Shown piece by piece: positions 1 through 9,605 of a stretch of DNA of 64,000 nt. The notes under the pieces were generated by a model. The model was not told the DNA's origin, made no database searches, and worked only from the letters and a program-made list of their open reading frames with translations. Source of the DNA: Isoptericola sp. AK164 (GTDB lineage Bacteria; Actinomycetota; Actinomycetes; Actinomycetales; Cellulomonadaceae); the NCBI RefSeq assembly GCF_029643425.1, contig NZ_CP119106.1:806001-870000 (forward strand). The letters run 5' to 3'. The translations under genes were made by a program, and so were the position numbers. The stretch's first letter is position 1. Every line of letters starts with the position of its first letter.

Positions 1-186
1 ACGGGGCAGCGGCGTCCGGACCTGGACGTCGTGCACGCCGTGCACGAGGGCTTCGCGGAGCTGCCGATCTTCGTCGGGCTGCGTCGTGACGACGCCGCCA
101 GCGAGCTGCCGCTGACCCCCCAGGTCCAGCGCGTGCGCTCCTTCACCGGGCTGCTGCACGAGGTGCTGGCGGTCGTCGGGGCGTGA
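1..186 (+). CDS. C-terminal fragment of an unidentified protein
   Basis: The reading frame is open from base 1 and ends at TGA 184-186, leaving 61 residues. They are rich in Leu, Val and Asp (for example VHAVHEGFAELPIFVGL). I recognise no family from this tail. It lies 80 bp upstream of guaB on the same strand, but guaB has its own promoter, so co-transcription is uncertain. High third-position GC and the uninterrupted frame to the window edge support coding. Confidence 0.6.
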   Translation, partial: TGQRRPDLDVVHAVHEGFAELPIFVGLRRDDAASELPLTPQVQRVRSFTGLLHEVLAVVGA

Positions 187-254
187 CCCGCCCGGTGGCC
201 GCGGGACCGGAAGGGTGTGACGGACGACGCTGACGGGGCCTCGTGCGCGCGCCG

Positions 255-1784
<1,530 letters not shown>

Positions 1785-1820
1785 CCCGCGTCCCGGGCGC
1801 GTCCCGCGCTCCGCGCCCGC

Positions 1821-1840
1821 GCCGCCGGTCAGCCGGCGGC
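1821..1840. terminator. Hairpin between guaB and the convergent exonuclease
   Basis: An 8-bp perfect stem (1821-1828 with 1833-1840) encloses the loop TCAG, which contains the complement of the exonuclease stop codon. It could end the guaB transcript. There is no U-tract, as with the other hairpins in this window. Confidence 0.4.
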
Positions 1841-2551
1841 GCGCGGCGTGGTCGGCCAGGTGGTCGACGCGCCCGGGCCGGGGAGCCCCTGGCGGTCCCG
1901 CCAGGCGTTGAAGCTCTCCGCCCAGGCACGGTGCGCGTCGCGCTGGGCCGAGTGCAGGGCGTCGAGCGCCACCGAGCGCAGCGCGGGGAACCGCAGCACC
2001 TGAGCGTCCAGCACGTCAAGCGTGGCCAGCACGTCGACGTCGGCGCTGTGCAGCTCGCCGTCGCCCACCACGCCGTACAGCTCGCACAGGTCGCCCAGGC
2101 GGCGCTTGCCGCGGCGGTAGCGGTCCTGCCAGCGGTCGATGACGAGCGGGTCCAGCACGGGGGAGACCGGCCGTCCGAGGCGCTCGGGCACCGTCGGCAG
2201 CCCGTGGCGCGCCAGCTCGGCGTCCAGCAGCGTCAGGTCGAACGAGGCGTTGTAGGCCACCACCGGGACGCCGTCGCGCAGGTGCGCGGTGAGGACCGCG
2301 GCGATCTCGTCGAGAGCGCCGGCCGGGGCCACGCCGTGCGCCCGCGCGTGCTCCGTCGTCACGCCGTGGATCGCCGCCGCCTCGGCGGGGATCTCCACCC
2401 CCGGGTCGATCAGCCAGGTGCGCACCTCCGTCGACGTCGCCGTGCGCACCACGACCGCCGCGGTCACGATGCGGTCGTCGTGCACGTCGACGCCGGTCGT
2501 CTCGGTGTCGAAACCGAGCAGCGGTCCGCCCGTCCAACCGGTGTCGTCCAT
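1829..2551 (-). CDS. DEDD-family 3'-5' exonuclease (DnaQ/epsilon-like)
   Basis: A 240-residue stand-alone RNase T/DnaQ exonuclease. The ExoI motif FDTETTGVD is near residue 14, ExoII lies in VVAYNASFDLTLLDAEL, and the ExoIII region is HSADVDVLATLDVL with His-x4-Asp, the DEDDh arrangement. Such proteins trim 3' ends of DNA or RNA; the substrate here is unknown. The frame stays open far upstream, but ATG 2551 is preceded by GAGAGGGG and starts just before the conserved GFDTETTG, so I chose it. It converges on guaB and diverges from guaB3, an arrangement seen in other actinobacteria. Confidence 0.85.
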   Translation of the reverse strand: MDDTGWTGGPLLGFDTETTGVDVHDDRIVTAAVVVRTATSTEVRTWLIDPGVEIPAEAAAIHGVTTEHARAHGVAPAGALDEIAAVLTAHLRDGVPVVAYNASFDLTLLDAELARHGLPTVPERLGRPVSPVLDPLVIDRWQDRYRRGKRRLGDLCELYGVVGDGELHSADVDVLATLDVLDAQVLRFPALRSVALDALHSAQRDAHRAWAESFNAWRDRQGLPGPGASTTWPTTPRAAG

Positions 2552-2628
2552 CTCGATCCCCTCTCGTGGCCTCTCGTCGGTGACGATGCCACGAGCCTCC
2601 GACAGGGACCGCGACCCGCGACGGCCGG

Positions 2629-2634
2629 TAGGCT
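2629..2634 (+). promoter_or_regulatory. -10 element of guaB3 (leaderless)
   Basis: TAGGCT ends seven bases before GTG 2642. No Shine-Dalgarno lies between them, so this gene is probably leaderless. Confidence 0.65.
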
Positions 2635-2641
2635 GGCCCGC

Positions 2642-3766
2642 GTGAGCAACGAGATCGAGATCGGACGTGGCAAGCGCGGGCGTCGCGCCTTCTCCTTCGA
2701 CGACGTGGCGGTGGTCCCCTCCCGCCGGACGCGCGACCCGAAGGACGTCTCCACCGGGTGGCAGATCGACGCCTACCACTTCGACCTGCCGATCATGGCG
2801 GCGCCGATGGACTCCGTCATGAGCCCCGCCACCGCGGTCGCCCTGGGCAACCACGGCGGCCTGGGGGTGCTCGACCTCGAGGGCCTGTGGACCCGCTACG
2901 AGTCCCCGGAGCCGCTGCTCGCGGAGATCCGCGCGCTGCCCGCCGACGAGGCGACGCGCCGCATGCAGGAGATCTACGCCGAGCCGATCCGGTCCGAGCT
3001 CATCACCCAGCGGCTCAAGGAGATCCGCGCCGCGGGCGTCACCGTGGCCGGCGCGCTGTCGCCGCAGCGCATCCAGGAGCACTACCAGACCGTCCTGGAC
3101 GCCGGGGTCGACCTGTTCGTCATCCGCGGCACGACGGTCTCGGCCGAGCACGTCTCGAGCAACGCCGAACCGCTCAACCTCAAGCGGTTCATCTACGAGC
3201 TGGACGTCCCCGTGGTCGTCGGCGGGGCGGCCTCCTACACCGCCGCGCTGCACCTGATGCGCACCGGGGCGGCCGGCGTGCTGGTCGGGTTCGGCGGCGG
3301 TGCCGCGCACACCACCCGCGTCGGGCTCGGGATCCACGCCCCGATGGCCACGGCGGTCTCCGACGTCGCCGCGGCCCGGCGCGACTACCTGGACGAGTCC
3401 GGCGGTCGCTACGTGCACGTCATCGCCGACGGCGGTGTGGGGCACTCCGGCGACATCGTCCGGGCGATCGCCTGCGGCGCCGACGCCGTCATGCTCGGCG
3501 CGGCCCTCGCCCGCGCCTCCGAGGCGCCCGGCCAGGGCTGGCACTGGGGTCCTGAGGCCCACCACTCCCAGCTCCCGCGCGGCGAGCGCGTGGAGGTCGG
3601 CACCGCCGGCACGCTGGAGGAGATCCTCTTCGGCCCGGGGCGCCGCGCCGACGGCACGACGAACCTCGTCGGCGCGCTGCGCCGCGCGATGGCCACCACG
3701 GGCTACTCGGACCTCAAGGAGTTCCAGCGCGTGGAGGTCGTGGTCTCGCCGTACCAGCCGCGGTGA
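2642..3766 (+). CDS. guaB3: GuaB3-family IMP dehydrogenase-related protein
   Basis: A 374-residue IMPDH/GMP reductase-family barrel without CBS domains, opening with EIEIGRGKRGRRAFSFDDVAVVPSRRT, the hallmark of actinobacterial GuaB3. Flavour-defining stretches are MAAPMDSVMSP, VIADGGVGHSGDI and the C-terminal GTTNLVGALRRAM. At the IMPDH active loop (GxGSxCTTR) this protein reads GGGAAHTTR, so the catalytic cysteine is replaced by His223. IMP oxidation by the usual thioimidate route therefore looks impossible. The gene is intact, so a different reaction or a regulatory role is likely; I cannot tell which. The GTG start follows a TAGGCT -10 box. Confidence 0.9.
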   Translation: MSNEIEIGRGKRGRRAFSFDDVAVVPSRRTRDPKDVSTGWQIDAYHFDLPIMAAPMDSVMSPATAVALGNHGGLGVLDLEGLWTRYESPEPLLAEIRALPADEATRRMQEIYAEPIRSELITQRLKEIRAAGVTVAGALSPQRIQEHYQTVLDAGVDLFVIRGTTVSAEHVSSNAEPLNLKRFIYELDVPVVVGGAASYTAALHLMRTGAAGVLVGFGGGAAHTTRVGLGIHAPMATAVSDVAAARRDYLDESGGRYVHVIADGGVGHSGDIVRAIACGADAVMLGAALARASEAPGQGWHWGPEAHHSQLPRGERVEVGTAGTLEEILFGPGRRADGTTNLVGALRRAMATTGYSDLKEFQRVEVVVSPYQPR

Positions 3767-3932
3767 GCGAGCCGACGGCGACCCGGTCGCCGGCCGCACG
3801 GGTTCCGCGTCGCGCGCACGAGGGCCGACTCCTGGTGCTCCGCACCGACGGCCGCACGCTCGACGGGACGGGCTGACGGCGAACGTCACGCGCTGCCGAC
3901 CTGGCCTTTACCGGCTCGTCACCCCCCGCACG

Positions 3933-3938
3933 TAGGCT
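3933..3938 (+). promoter_or_regulatory. -10 element of gabD2 (leaderless)
   Basis: TAGGCT ends seven bases before ATG 3946, the same spacing as upstream of guaB3. Confidence 0.65.
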
Positions 3939-3945
3939 GTCGCTC

Positions 3946-5568
3946 ATGGCAACCGCGCACGAGAGCGACGGCGCTCCGGTGGAACTCATCGACCCGGAGC
4001 TGCCCGCCTCCACCTACGTCCTCGAACCCGAGATCGTGGCCCCGCTGGTCCGGCGGGTCGTGACCTCGCACGACGGCGGGACGCACCGCAGCACGCTCCC
4101 CTTCACCGGCGCCCCGCTGGCGGCGATCCCGCTGTCCGGGCCGGGGGACGTCGTCGAGGCCACCCGCCGTGCCCGCGCGGCGCAGCACGACTGGGCCGCG
4201 CAGCCCGTCCGCGACCGCGCCCGCGTGCTCGACCGGCTCGGCGCCCTCGTGCTGGAGCGGCAGTCCGAGATCCTCGACCTGATCCAGATGGAGTCGGGCA
4301 AGTCCCGGCGCAACGCGTTCGAGGAGGTCGCCGACGTCGCGCAGACCTGCCGCCACTACGTCACGCGGGCCCGGCGCTACCTCGCCGACCGGCGCGAGCC
4401 GGGCGCCCTGTCGGTGCTGACCGGGGTGCGGGTGCACCGCCGGCCGGTCGGCGTCGTCGGCGTCATCGCCCCGTGGAACTTCCCGCTGACCCTCGCCCTG
4501 GCCGAGGCGATCCCCGCCCTGCTGGCCGGGAACGCCGTCGTCGTCAAACCGGACCCCCAGACCACGCTGTCGGCGCTGTGGGCGTCCGAGCTGCTCGCCG
4601 AGGCAGGGCTGCCGGACGACCTGTTCGCCGTCGTCGCCGGGGCCGGGGACGTGGGGGCCGCACTGATCGACCACGTCGACCACGTCGCGTTCACGGGCTC
4701 CACCGCCACCGGGCGGAAGGTCGCCGCCCGGGCGGGGGAGCGGCTCGTCGGCGCCACCCTCGAGCTCGGCGGCAAGAACCCGCTGTACGTCGCGGCCGAC
4801 GCCGACCTGGACCGCGCGGTGCCCGGGGTGCTGCGGGCGTGCTTCACGAACGCCGGCCAGCTGTGCATGTCGATCGAGCGACTCGTCCTGCACGAGCGGA
4901 TCGCCGACGAGTTCCTCGCGCGGTTCGTCCCGGCGGTGCGCGAGCTCACGCTCGGCGCCGGGCTGGACTACTCGGCCGACGTCGGCTCGCTGGTCTCCGC
5001 GGTCCAGCTCGAACGGGTCTCCGCGCACGTCGACGACGCCCTGGCCAAGGGGGCCCGGGCGCTGGTCGGCGGCGTGCACCGCAGCGACGTCGGGCCGTAC
5101 TTCTACGCCCCGACCGTGCTCGACGACGTCCCCGAGGACGCGGTCTGCCACCACGAGGAGACGTTCGGCCCGGTCGTGGCGGTCACGCGCGTGGGCGGGG
5201 ACGACGAGGCGCTGCGGGTCATGAACGACACGCACTTCGGCCTCAACGCCTCGATCTGGTCCCGTGACGTCCCGCGTGCCCGGCGGCTGGCCGCCAAGGT
5301 GGAGTCCGGCACGGTCGTGGTCAACGACGGGTACCTGCAGGCCTGGGGGTCCGCCGCCGCGCCGATGGGCGGCATGAAGGCGTCGGGGCTGGGGCGCCGG
5401 CACGGCCGGGAGGCCGTCGAGGCGGTCACCGAGGCGCAGAGCGTCGTCGCCCAGCGCGGTCACCACGTCGGGCTCTCGGTGGACTCGCTGTACGCGCTCG
5501 GCGGGGACGTGCCGAGCCGGGTGCTCACCGGTGCGCTGCGGGTGATGCGGCGGCTGCGGCTGCCCTGA
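3946..5568 (+). CDS. gabD2: Succinate-semialdehyde dehydrogenase, NADP+-type
   Basis: Aldehyde dehydrogenase of 540 residues, best fitting the actinobacterial GabD2 type that oxidises succinic semialdehyde to succinate (GABA shunt or alternative TCA route). Visible landmarks: GVIAPWNFPL, VKPDPQT, the GSTATGRKV NAD(P)-binding turn, catalytic Glu273 in LELGGKNP and catalytic Cys307 in GQLCMS, and the C-terminal MGGMKASGLGRRHG. The roughly 30-residue N-terminal extension is usual for GabD2. No aminotransferase partner is adjacent. Substrate is inferred from family, so another aldehyde is possible. It is transcribed alone and converges on the HD-domain gene. Confidence 0.85.
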   Translation: MATAHESDGAPVELIDPELPASTYVLEPEIVAPLVRRVVTSHDGGTHRSTLPFTGAPLAAIPLSGPGDVVEATRRARAAQHDWAAQPVRDRARVLDRLGALVLERQSEILDLIQMESGKSRRNAFEEVADVAQTCRHYVTRARRYLADRREPGALSVLTGVRVHRRPVGVVGVIAPWNFPLTLALAEAIPALLAGNAVVVKPDPQTTLSALWASELLAEAGLPDDLFAVVAGAGDVGAALIDHVDHVAFTGSTATGRKVAARAGERLVGATLELGGKNPLYVAADADLDRAVPGVLRACFTNAGQLCMSIERLVLHERIADEFLARFVPAVRELTLGAGLDYSADVGSLVSAVQLERVSAHVDDALAKGARALVGGVHRSDVGPYFYAPTVLDDVPEDAVCHHEETFGPVVAVTRVGGDDEALRVMNDTHFGLNASIWSRDVPRARRLAAKVESGTVVVNDGYLQAWGSAAAPMGGMKASGLGRRHGREAVEAVTEAQSVVAQRGHHVGLSVDSLYALGGDVPSRVLTGALRVMRRLRLP

Positions 5569-5583
5569 GGCGCCGTCCAGGGC

Positions 5584-5613
5584 CCGGCCGGCCGGGAGGC
5601 TCGGCCGGTCCGG
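5584..5613. terminator. Hairpin between convergent gabD2 and HD-domain gene
   Basis: A GC-only stem (5584-5594 with 5602-5613, one bulge) with a 7-base loop fills most of the 49-bp gap between two converging genes. It could terminate both. Confidence 0.45.
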
Positions 5614-5617
5614 GGCC

Positions 5618-6604
5618 TCACGCGGACAGCGTGGCGAGCTCGTCGCGCAGGTTCGCCCCGGCCCGATCGGCCCAGCGGCGTCGTCCCGGCTCCGTCCGGA
5701 ACAGCCCCGGTCCGGCGTGCAGGGCCAGGAGCTGCTCGAGCACGGCGGCGCGGCCGGCGCGGAAGTCGGCGTCGTCGACGTGGCCGTACTCGGCCCGCAC
5801 CTGGGCCGTGTAGCGGGCGTACCGCGCCGGGGAACCGCCGAGCACCGCCAGGTCCGCGTCGCTGACCAGGGCCCCGATCAGGTCGGCGGGGTCCGGGTCG
5901 TGGTCGGCGGTCACCAGGACCAGCCGGGCCACCTCCTCCACCTGCTCCGGGTCCGCGAGCCCGCGTCCGGGGGAGTCCGTGGCCGCGGGTCCGGGGAGGT
6001 CCGCCGCAGCGGCGTGGCACCGCGGCAGCAGCGTGCGGGCCAGCGCGGCGGAGAGCTCCTCGTCGGCCGGGGTCGCGCCGTCGTGCACCGCGTCGTGGAA
6101 CCACAGGGCGAGCGCCGCGCGTCGTGCTGCCGGGCCGCCCACCTCCGGGACCTCGGGGGCCAGCTCCTCGAGGGCGTCGAGGGTGTCGGCCAGGTGCAGA
6201 CGCGCGTGGTAGACCCGGTGCGGTTCGCCCCAGCGGTCGATCAGCTCCTCGCCGACCTCGACGGCGCCCGCCGGGAGGGTCCCGCCGTCGGCCGTCCACA
6301 GCCGCGCCCACCGGGCGCGCAGCGCGGCGGGCTTTGCCCGGGCCCGTTCCCGGCCGGGCACCCGCAGACCGGACGCGGCCAGCCGCCGGGTGAGCTCGCG
6401 ACCGGTGACGGGCACGGCCCCGGCCGCCACCAGGTCCTCGAACCGCTCGTCGGGCACGTCGTAGTGGTCGACGTCGAGGGCGCGGTCGGGGATGCCGGCC
6501 GCGCGGGCGAACGTCCGCAGCTCGTGCAGGGAGCGGTCCGAGACGAGGTGCGACCAGCGACGGCCGTGCGCCGGCCACGTCGGCGGGTCGACGAGCACCG
6601 TCAC
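5618..6604 (-). CDS. DUF4031 / HD-type phosphohydrolase fusion
   Basis: A 328-residue protein joining two domains. Residues 1 to about 80 match DUF4031 (VTVLVDPPTWPAHGRRWSHLVSD and DVDHYDVPDERF). From about residue 120 comes a predicted metal-dependent HD hydrolase domain with YHARLHLADTLDALE and ALWFHDAVHD. HD proteins of this class hydrolyse phosphoesters; the substrate is unknown. The GTG start at 6604 overlaps the stop of the upstream GntR gene in a GTGA quartet, so the two are co-translated. Expression together with the gluconate regulator is odd because neither domain has a known link to sugar acid metabolism. Confidence 0.75.
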   Translation of the reverse strand: MTVLVDPPTWPAHGRRWSHLVSDRSLHELRTFARAAGIPDRALDVDHYDVPDERFEDLVAAGAVPVTGRELTRRLAASGLRVPGRERARAKPAALRARWARLWTADGGTLPAGAVEVGEELIDRWGEPHRVYHARLHLADTLDALEELAPEVPEVGGPAARRAALALWFHDAVHDGATPADEELSAALARTLLPRCHAAAADLPGPAATDSPGRGLADPEQVEEVARLVLVTADHDPDPADLIGALVSDADLAVLGGSPARYARYTAQVRAEYGHVDDADFRAGRAAVLEQLLALHAGPGLFRTEPGRRRWADRAGANLRDELATLSA

Positions 6605-7308
6605 GACGAGGCCTCGTCCGGGGTGGCCTCCAGCGACCGACGCACCTCGCCCACGATCGCGGCCATGGCCGCCTCGGCTGCCGGGGCGTCCCCGGCGGCG
6701 ACCGCGCGGGCCACCGCCTCGTGCTGGTCGAGCGCCTCCGGGGCGGGGGAGGCCGGCATGAGGCCCAGGTGGGTGCGACCCGACAGGACCTCGGCGACGA
6801 CGCCTGCCAGGGCGCCGAACATCTCGTTGCCGCTGGTACGCAGCAGCAGCTCGTGCATCCGGATGTCGAGCGCGAGGAAGTCCTCGAGGTCGCCCCGGAC
6901 CCCGAGCACCCGCATGCGGGCCGCGAGGTCGACGAGCTCGGCGCGCTCGGCGTCGGAGGCGTGGCGTGCCGCACCGGCGGCCGCGAGCGGCTCGACGGCG
7001 TGGCGCAGCTCGGTGAGCGTGCGGAGCTGGGCGTCGCGCCCGGGGCCGGCCAGCCGCCAGCGGATCACCCGCGGGTCCAGGACGTTCCAGTCCTCCATGG
7101 GCAGCACGACGAGCCCGACCCGGCGGCGGGACCGGACGAGGCCGAGGCCCTCGAGCAGCCGCATCACCTCGCGGGCGACGGTGCGCGAGACGTCGTGCTC
7201 GACGCCGATCGACTCGAGCGTCAGGACCGCGCCGGCCGGGACGTCCCCGCTGGTGATGGACCGGCCGACGGCGTCGAGCACGGGGCTGTGCAGGGCGGCG
7301 GACGGCAT
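6601..7308 (-). CDS. gntR: GntR/FadR-type transcriptional regulator of gluconate genes
   Basis: A 235-residue regulator: N-terminal winged helix (ITSGDVPAGAVLTLESIGVEHDVSRTVAREVMRLLEGLGLV, about residues 18-60) and a C-terminal FCD ligand domain (about 90-220) of helical repeats with metal-type histidines (RMHELLLRTSGN). It is divergent from gluconate kinase and permease, and two TnGTnnnACnA-like palindromes sit in the 121-bp gap to the preferred gntK start, so repression of the gnt genes relieved by gluconate or a phosphorylated derivative is the simplest reading. The ATG follows a TAGGCT -10 box by six bases (leaderless). It overlaps the following HD gene by 4 bp. Confidence 0.88.
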   Translation of the reverse strand: MPSAALHSPVLDAVGRSITSGDVPAGAVLTLESIGVEHDVSRTVAREVMRLLEGLGLVRSRRRVGLVVLPMEDWNVLDPRVIRWRLAGPGRDAQLRTLTELRHAVEPLAAAGAARHASDAERAELVDLAARMRVLGVRGDLEDFLALDIRMHELLLRTSGNEMFGALAGVVAEVLSGRTHLGLMPASPAPEALDQHEAVARAVAAGDAPAAEAAMAAIVGEVRRSLEATPDEASS

Positions 7309-7314
7309 GGGGCG

Positions 7315-7320
7315 AGCCTA
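7315..7320 (-). promoter_or_regulatory. -10 element of gntR (leaderless)
   Basis: On the minus strand TAGGCT ends six bases before the gntR ATG. A -35-like TTGCCG (7337-7342) is 16 bp upstream and touches the edge of operator 1, which would allow autoregulation. Confidence 0.6.
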
Positions 7321-7341
7321 CCGACGTCCGCGCCACCGGCA

Positions 7342-7356
7342 ATTGGTGACACCAAT
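7342..7356. promoter_or_regulatory. GntR operator 1
   Basis: ATTGGTGACACCAAT is a perfect palindrome with 7-bp arms around one base. It contains TGGTGACACCA, an exact fit to the FadR-subfamily consensus TnGTnnnACnA. It lies between the divergent gntR and gntK genes. Confidence 0.75.
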
Positions 7357-7366
7357 GGGTTGTCAA

Positions 7367-7377
7367 AGGTGATACCT
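7367..7377. promoter_or_regulatory. GntR operator 2 (weaker)
   Basis: AGGTGATACCT keeps the core GTnnnAC of the same consensus. Its centre is 23 bp, about two helical turns, from that of operator 1, which suggests two dimers on the same face. It lies near the likely gntK promoter. Confidence 0.5.
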
Positions 7378-7429
7378 ATGAGGCATGCTCGTGGGACGCA
7401 TCCACCCCGACACGGAAGTCGATCCGATG

Positions 7430-7978
7430 GACACCGACGTCACCACCCCGGCGCACCGCCCGCCCGACCCCACCGCCGTCCCGCACGTCGTCGTCATGGG
7501 CGTCGCCGGCTCCGGCAAGACCACCGTCGCCACGCTCCTCGCCGCACGCCTCGGCGTCACCTACGCCGAGGCCGACCAGTTCCACCCCGCAGCGAACATC
7601 GCCAAGATGAGCGCCGGCACCCCGTTGACCGACGCCGACCGGGCCCCGTGGCTGGCCACGATCCGTGACTGGCTCAGCGCCGAGGCGGACGCGGGCCGGC
7701 CGGGTGTCGTCACCTGCTCGGCCCTCAAGCGGGCCTACCGCGACGTGCTGCGTGCCGCGCACGGCCAGGTGTTGTTCGTGCACCTGGACGGGCCGCCCGA
7801 GCTGCTCGCCGAACGGATGGAGGGCCGGACGGGGCACTTCATGCCGCGATCGCTCCTGCCGTCCCAGCTCGCCGCGCTCGAGTCCCTGGCCGACGACGAG
7901 CACGGCCTGACGCTCAGCATCACCGAGACGCCCGACACGATCGTCGACGCCGTCGCCGACCTGCTCGACCGCGGCTGA
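7430..7978 (+). CDS. gntK: Gluconokinase
   Basis: Phosphorylates gluconate to 6-phosphogluconate with ATP, feeding the pentose phosphate pathway. The P-loop is GVAGSGKTT, followed by EADQFHPAANIAKMSAGTPLTDADRAPWL, which is diagnostic of GntK, and TCSALKRAYRDVLR. I place the start at ATG 7430 (182 residues) because GGAAG lies eight bases upstream and the result matches the family length. An in-frame ATG at 7385 would add 15 residues and would put the start close to operator 2. The gene is followed 56 bp later by the permease and is very likely in one operon with it. Confidence 0.9.
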   Translation, partial: DTDVTTPAHRPPDPTAVPHVVVMGVAGSGKTTVATLLAARLGVTYAEADQFHPAANIAKMSAGTPLTDADRAPWLATIRDWLSAEADAGRPGVVTCSALKRAYRDVLRAAHGQVLFVHLDGPPELLAERMEGRTGHFMPRSLLPSQLAALESLADDEHGLTLSITETPDTIVDAVADLLDRG

Positions 7979-8034
7979 CGCGTCCACCACCGCACCACCC
8001 TCCCTTTCCCACCCCCGATGTCGACGAGGACACC

Positions 8035-9417
8035 ATGACCACCGACGACTGGACCCAGACCCTCACCGCCGGGCCGCTGCTCGGCATCGCCGCGGGCGCC
8101 GTCGCCCTGCTGCTCGTGCTCATCATCAAGGTCAGGCTGCACGCGTTCGTCGCGCTCGTCCTGGTCAGCCTGCTCACCGCCGTGGCCGCCGGACTGCCGG
8201 CCGGCGGCGTGATTGACGTGCTGCTCGACGGGTTCGGCTCGACGCTCGCCGCCGTCGCGCTGCTGGTCGGACTCGGCGCCATGCTGGGGCGTCTCGTCGA
8301 GACCAGCGGCGGCGCCACCGTCCTGACCGACGTGCTCATCGCCCGGTTCGGCGAGCGGCGCGCACCGCTCGCCCTCGGCGTCGCGTCCCTGATGTTCGGC
8401 TTCCCGATCTTCTTCGACGCGGGCCTCGTGGTCATGCTGCCCATCGTGTTCGCCGTCGCCCGCCGGCTCGGCGGGTCGCTGCTGCTCTACGGGCTGCCCG
8501 TCGCCGGTGCGTTCTCCGTCATGCACATCTACGTGCCGCCTCACCCCGGACCCGTCGCCGCCGCGGAGTTCCTCGGGGCGAACGTCGGGATCGTCCTGTT
8601 GGTCGGTCTGCTCGCGGCGATCCCCACCTGGTACCTCACCGCCTACCTGTTCGGACACTTCACGGGCCGACGCATCGAGCTGCCCGTGCCCCAGATCCTG
8701 GGCCGTGCCGACGAGGCCCAGATCGCGAACCCGCCGCGGTTCGCCACCGTCGTCACGGTCCTGCTGCTGCCCCTGGTGCTGATCTTCGCCAACACCGGCC
8801 TGGAGACCGCGGCGTCCGTCGGCTGGGTGGACGCGGACTCGACCGGTGTCGCGGTCGCCCGCCTGGTCGGGTCGACGCCGGTCGCGCTGCTGATCACGGT
8901 CCTCGTCGCCGCCTGGGCGCTCGGCCGCCGACGGGGGGTGGGCGGCACCGCCCTGGAGAAGACCCTCGACTCCGCCCTCGGCCCGGTCGCCTCGGTCATC
9001 CTCATCACCGGCGCCGGCGGGATGTTCGGCGGCGTGCTGCGGGCCAGCGGCATCGGGGACGCCCTCGCGGACGTCCTCGGCGACCTCGGGCTGCCGGTCA
9101 TCGTGGCCGGCTTCCTCATCGCCGCCGTGCTGCGCGTGGCGCAGGGCTCGGCGACCGTGGCGCTGACCACGGCCGCCGGCCTGATCGCGCCCGCCGTCGC
9201 GGCCGGGGGCTACGGCGCGGTCGAGCTCGCCGCCGTCGTCGTCGCCGTCGCGGCCGGGTCCGTCGTGCTCAGCCACGTCAACGACTCCGGCTTCTGGCTG
9301 GTGGGCCGGTTCTTCGACATGGACGTCCGCACCACGCTGCGCACGTGGACCGTCATGGAGACCGGGATCGGCGTGATGGGCTTCGCGATCGCCGGGATCG
9401 TGTTCGCCGTCGCCTGA
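8035..9417 (+). CDS. gntP: Gluconate:H+ symporter, GntP family
   Basis: A 460-residue integral membrane protein with about 12-14 hydrophobic segments, typical of GntP/GntT permeases. Family landmarks include the loop around FGFPIFFDAGLVVMLPIVF, the MHIYVPPHPGPVAAAE segment and the C-terminal SHVNDSGFWLVGRFFDMD. It would import gluconate for the adjacent kinase. ATG 8035 has a GAGGA element about five bases upstream. It is the last gene of the gnt operon and is followed by a strong hairpin. Confidence 0.92.
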   Translation: MTTDDWTQTLTAGPLLGIAAGAVALLLVLIIKVRLHAFVALVLVSLLTAVAAGLPAGGVIDVLLDGFGSTLAAVALLVGLGAMLGRLVETSGGATVLTDVLIARFGERRAPLALGVASLMFGFPIFFDAGLVVMLPIVFAVARRLGGSLLLYGLPVAGAFSVMHIYVPPHPGPVAAAEFLGANVGIVLLVGLLAAIPTWYLTAYLFGHFTGRRIELPVPQILGRADEAQIANPPRFATVVTVLLLPLVLIFANTGLETAASVGWVDADSTGVAVARLVGSTPVALLITVLVAAWALGRRRGVGGTALEKTLDSALGPVASVILITGAGGMFGGVLRASGIGDALADVLGDLGLPVIVAGFLIAAVLRVAQGSATVALTTAAGLIAPAVAAGGYGAVELAAVVVAVAAGSVVLSHVNDSGFWLVGRFFDMDVRTTLRTWTVMETGIGVMGFAIAGIVFAVA

Positions 9418-9530
9418 CCCGGAGGCGGAGCGGAGCGTGGGGGCCGAGGGACGAGGCGCGGCGTGGAGCGGAGGCGCAGGGTCGGGCGACCCGGGGCATG
9501 GCCTGAGCCGGATCCTGAGCCACGACACGG

Positions 9531-9567
9531 CGGAGCGTGGGTGCCCCGGACGGGCACCCACGCTCCG
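9531..9567. terminator. Bidirectional terminator hairpin between gntP and ackA
   Basis: A perfect 16-bp stem (9531-9546 with 9552-9567) with a 5-base loop lies between two converging genes. No U-run follows on either strand. Confidence 0.75.
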
Positions 9568-9605
9568 CGGAGTCGCGGGCCCTGGCGGGCCCGTCGGACC
9601 GGCCG

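Noticed and set aside
2642-3766. GuaB3 as a decayed copy of guaB
   Set aside because: It has a distinct conserved N-terminus, no frameshift and its own promoter; lack of CBS domains is normal for this subfamily.
1829-3889. A 686-codon open frame on the minus strand across guaB3
   Set aside because: Only the last 240 codons show a protein family (DEDD exonuclease). The rest is antisense to guaB3 and is low-complexity Arg/Gly/Asp sequence typical of high-GC shadow frames.
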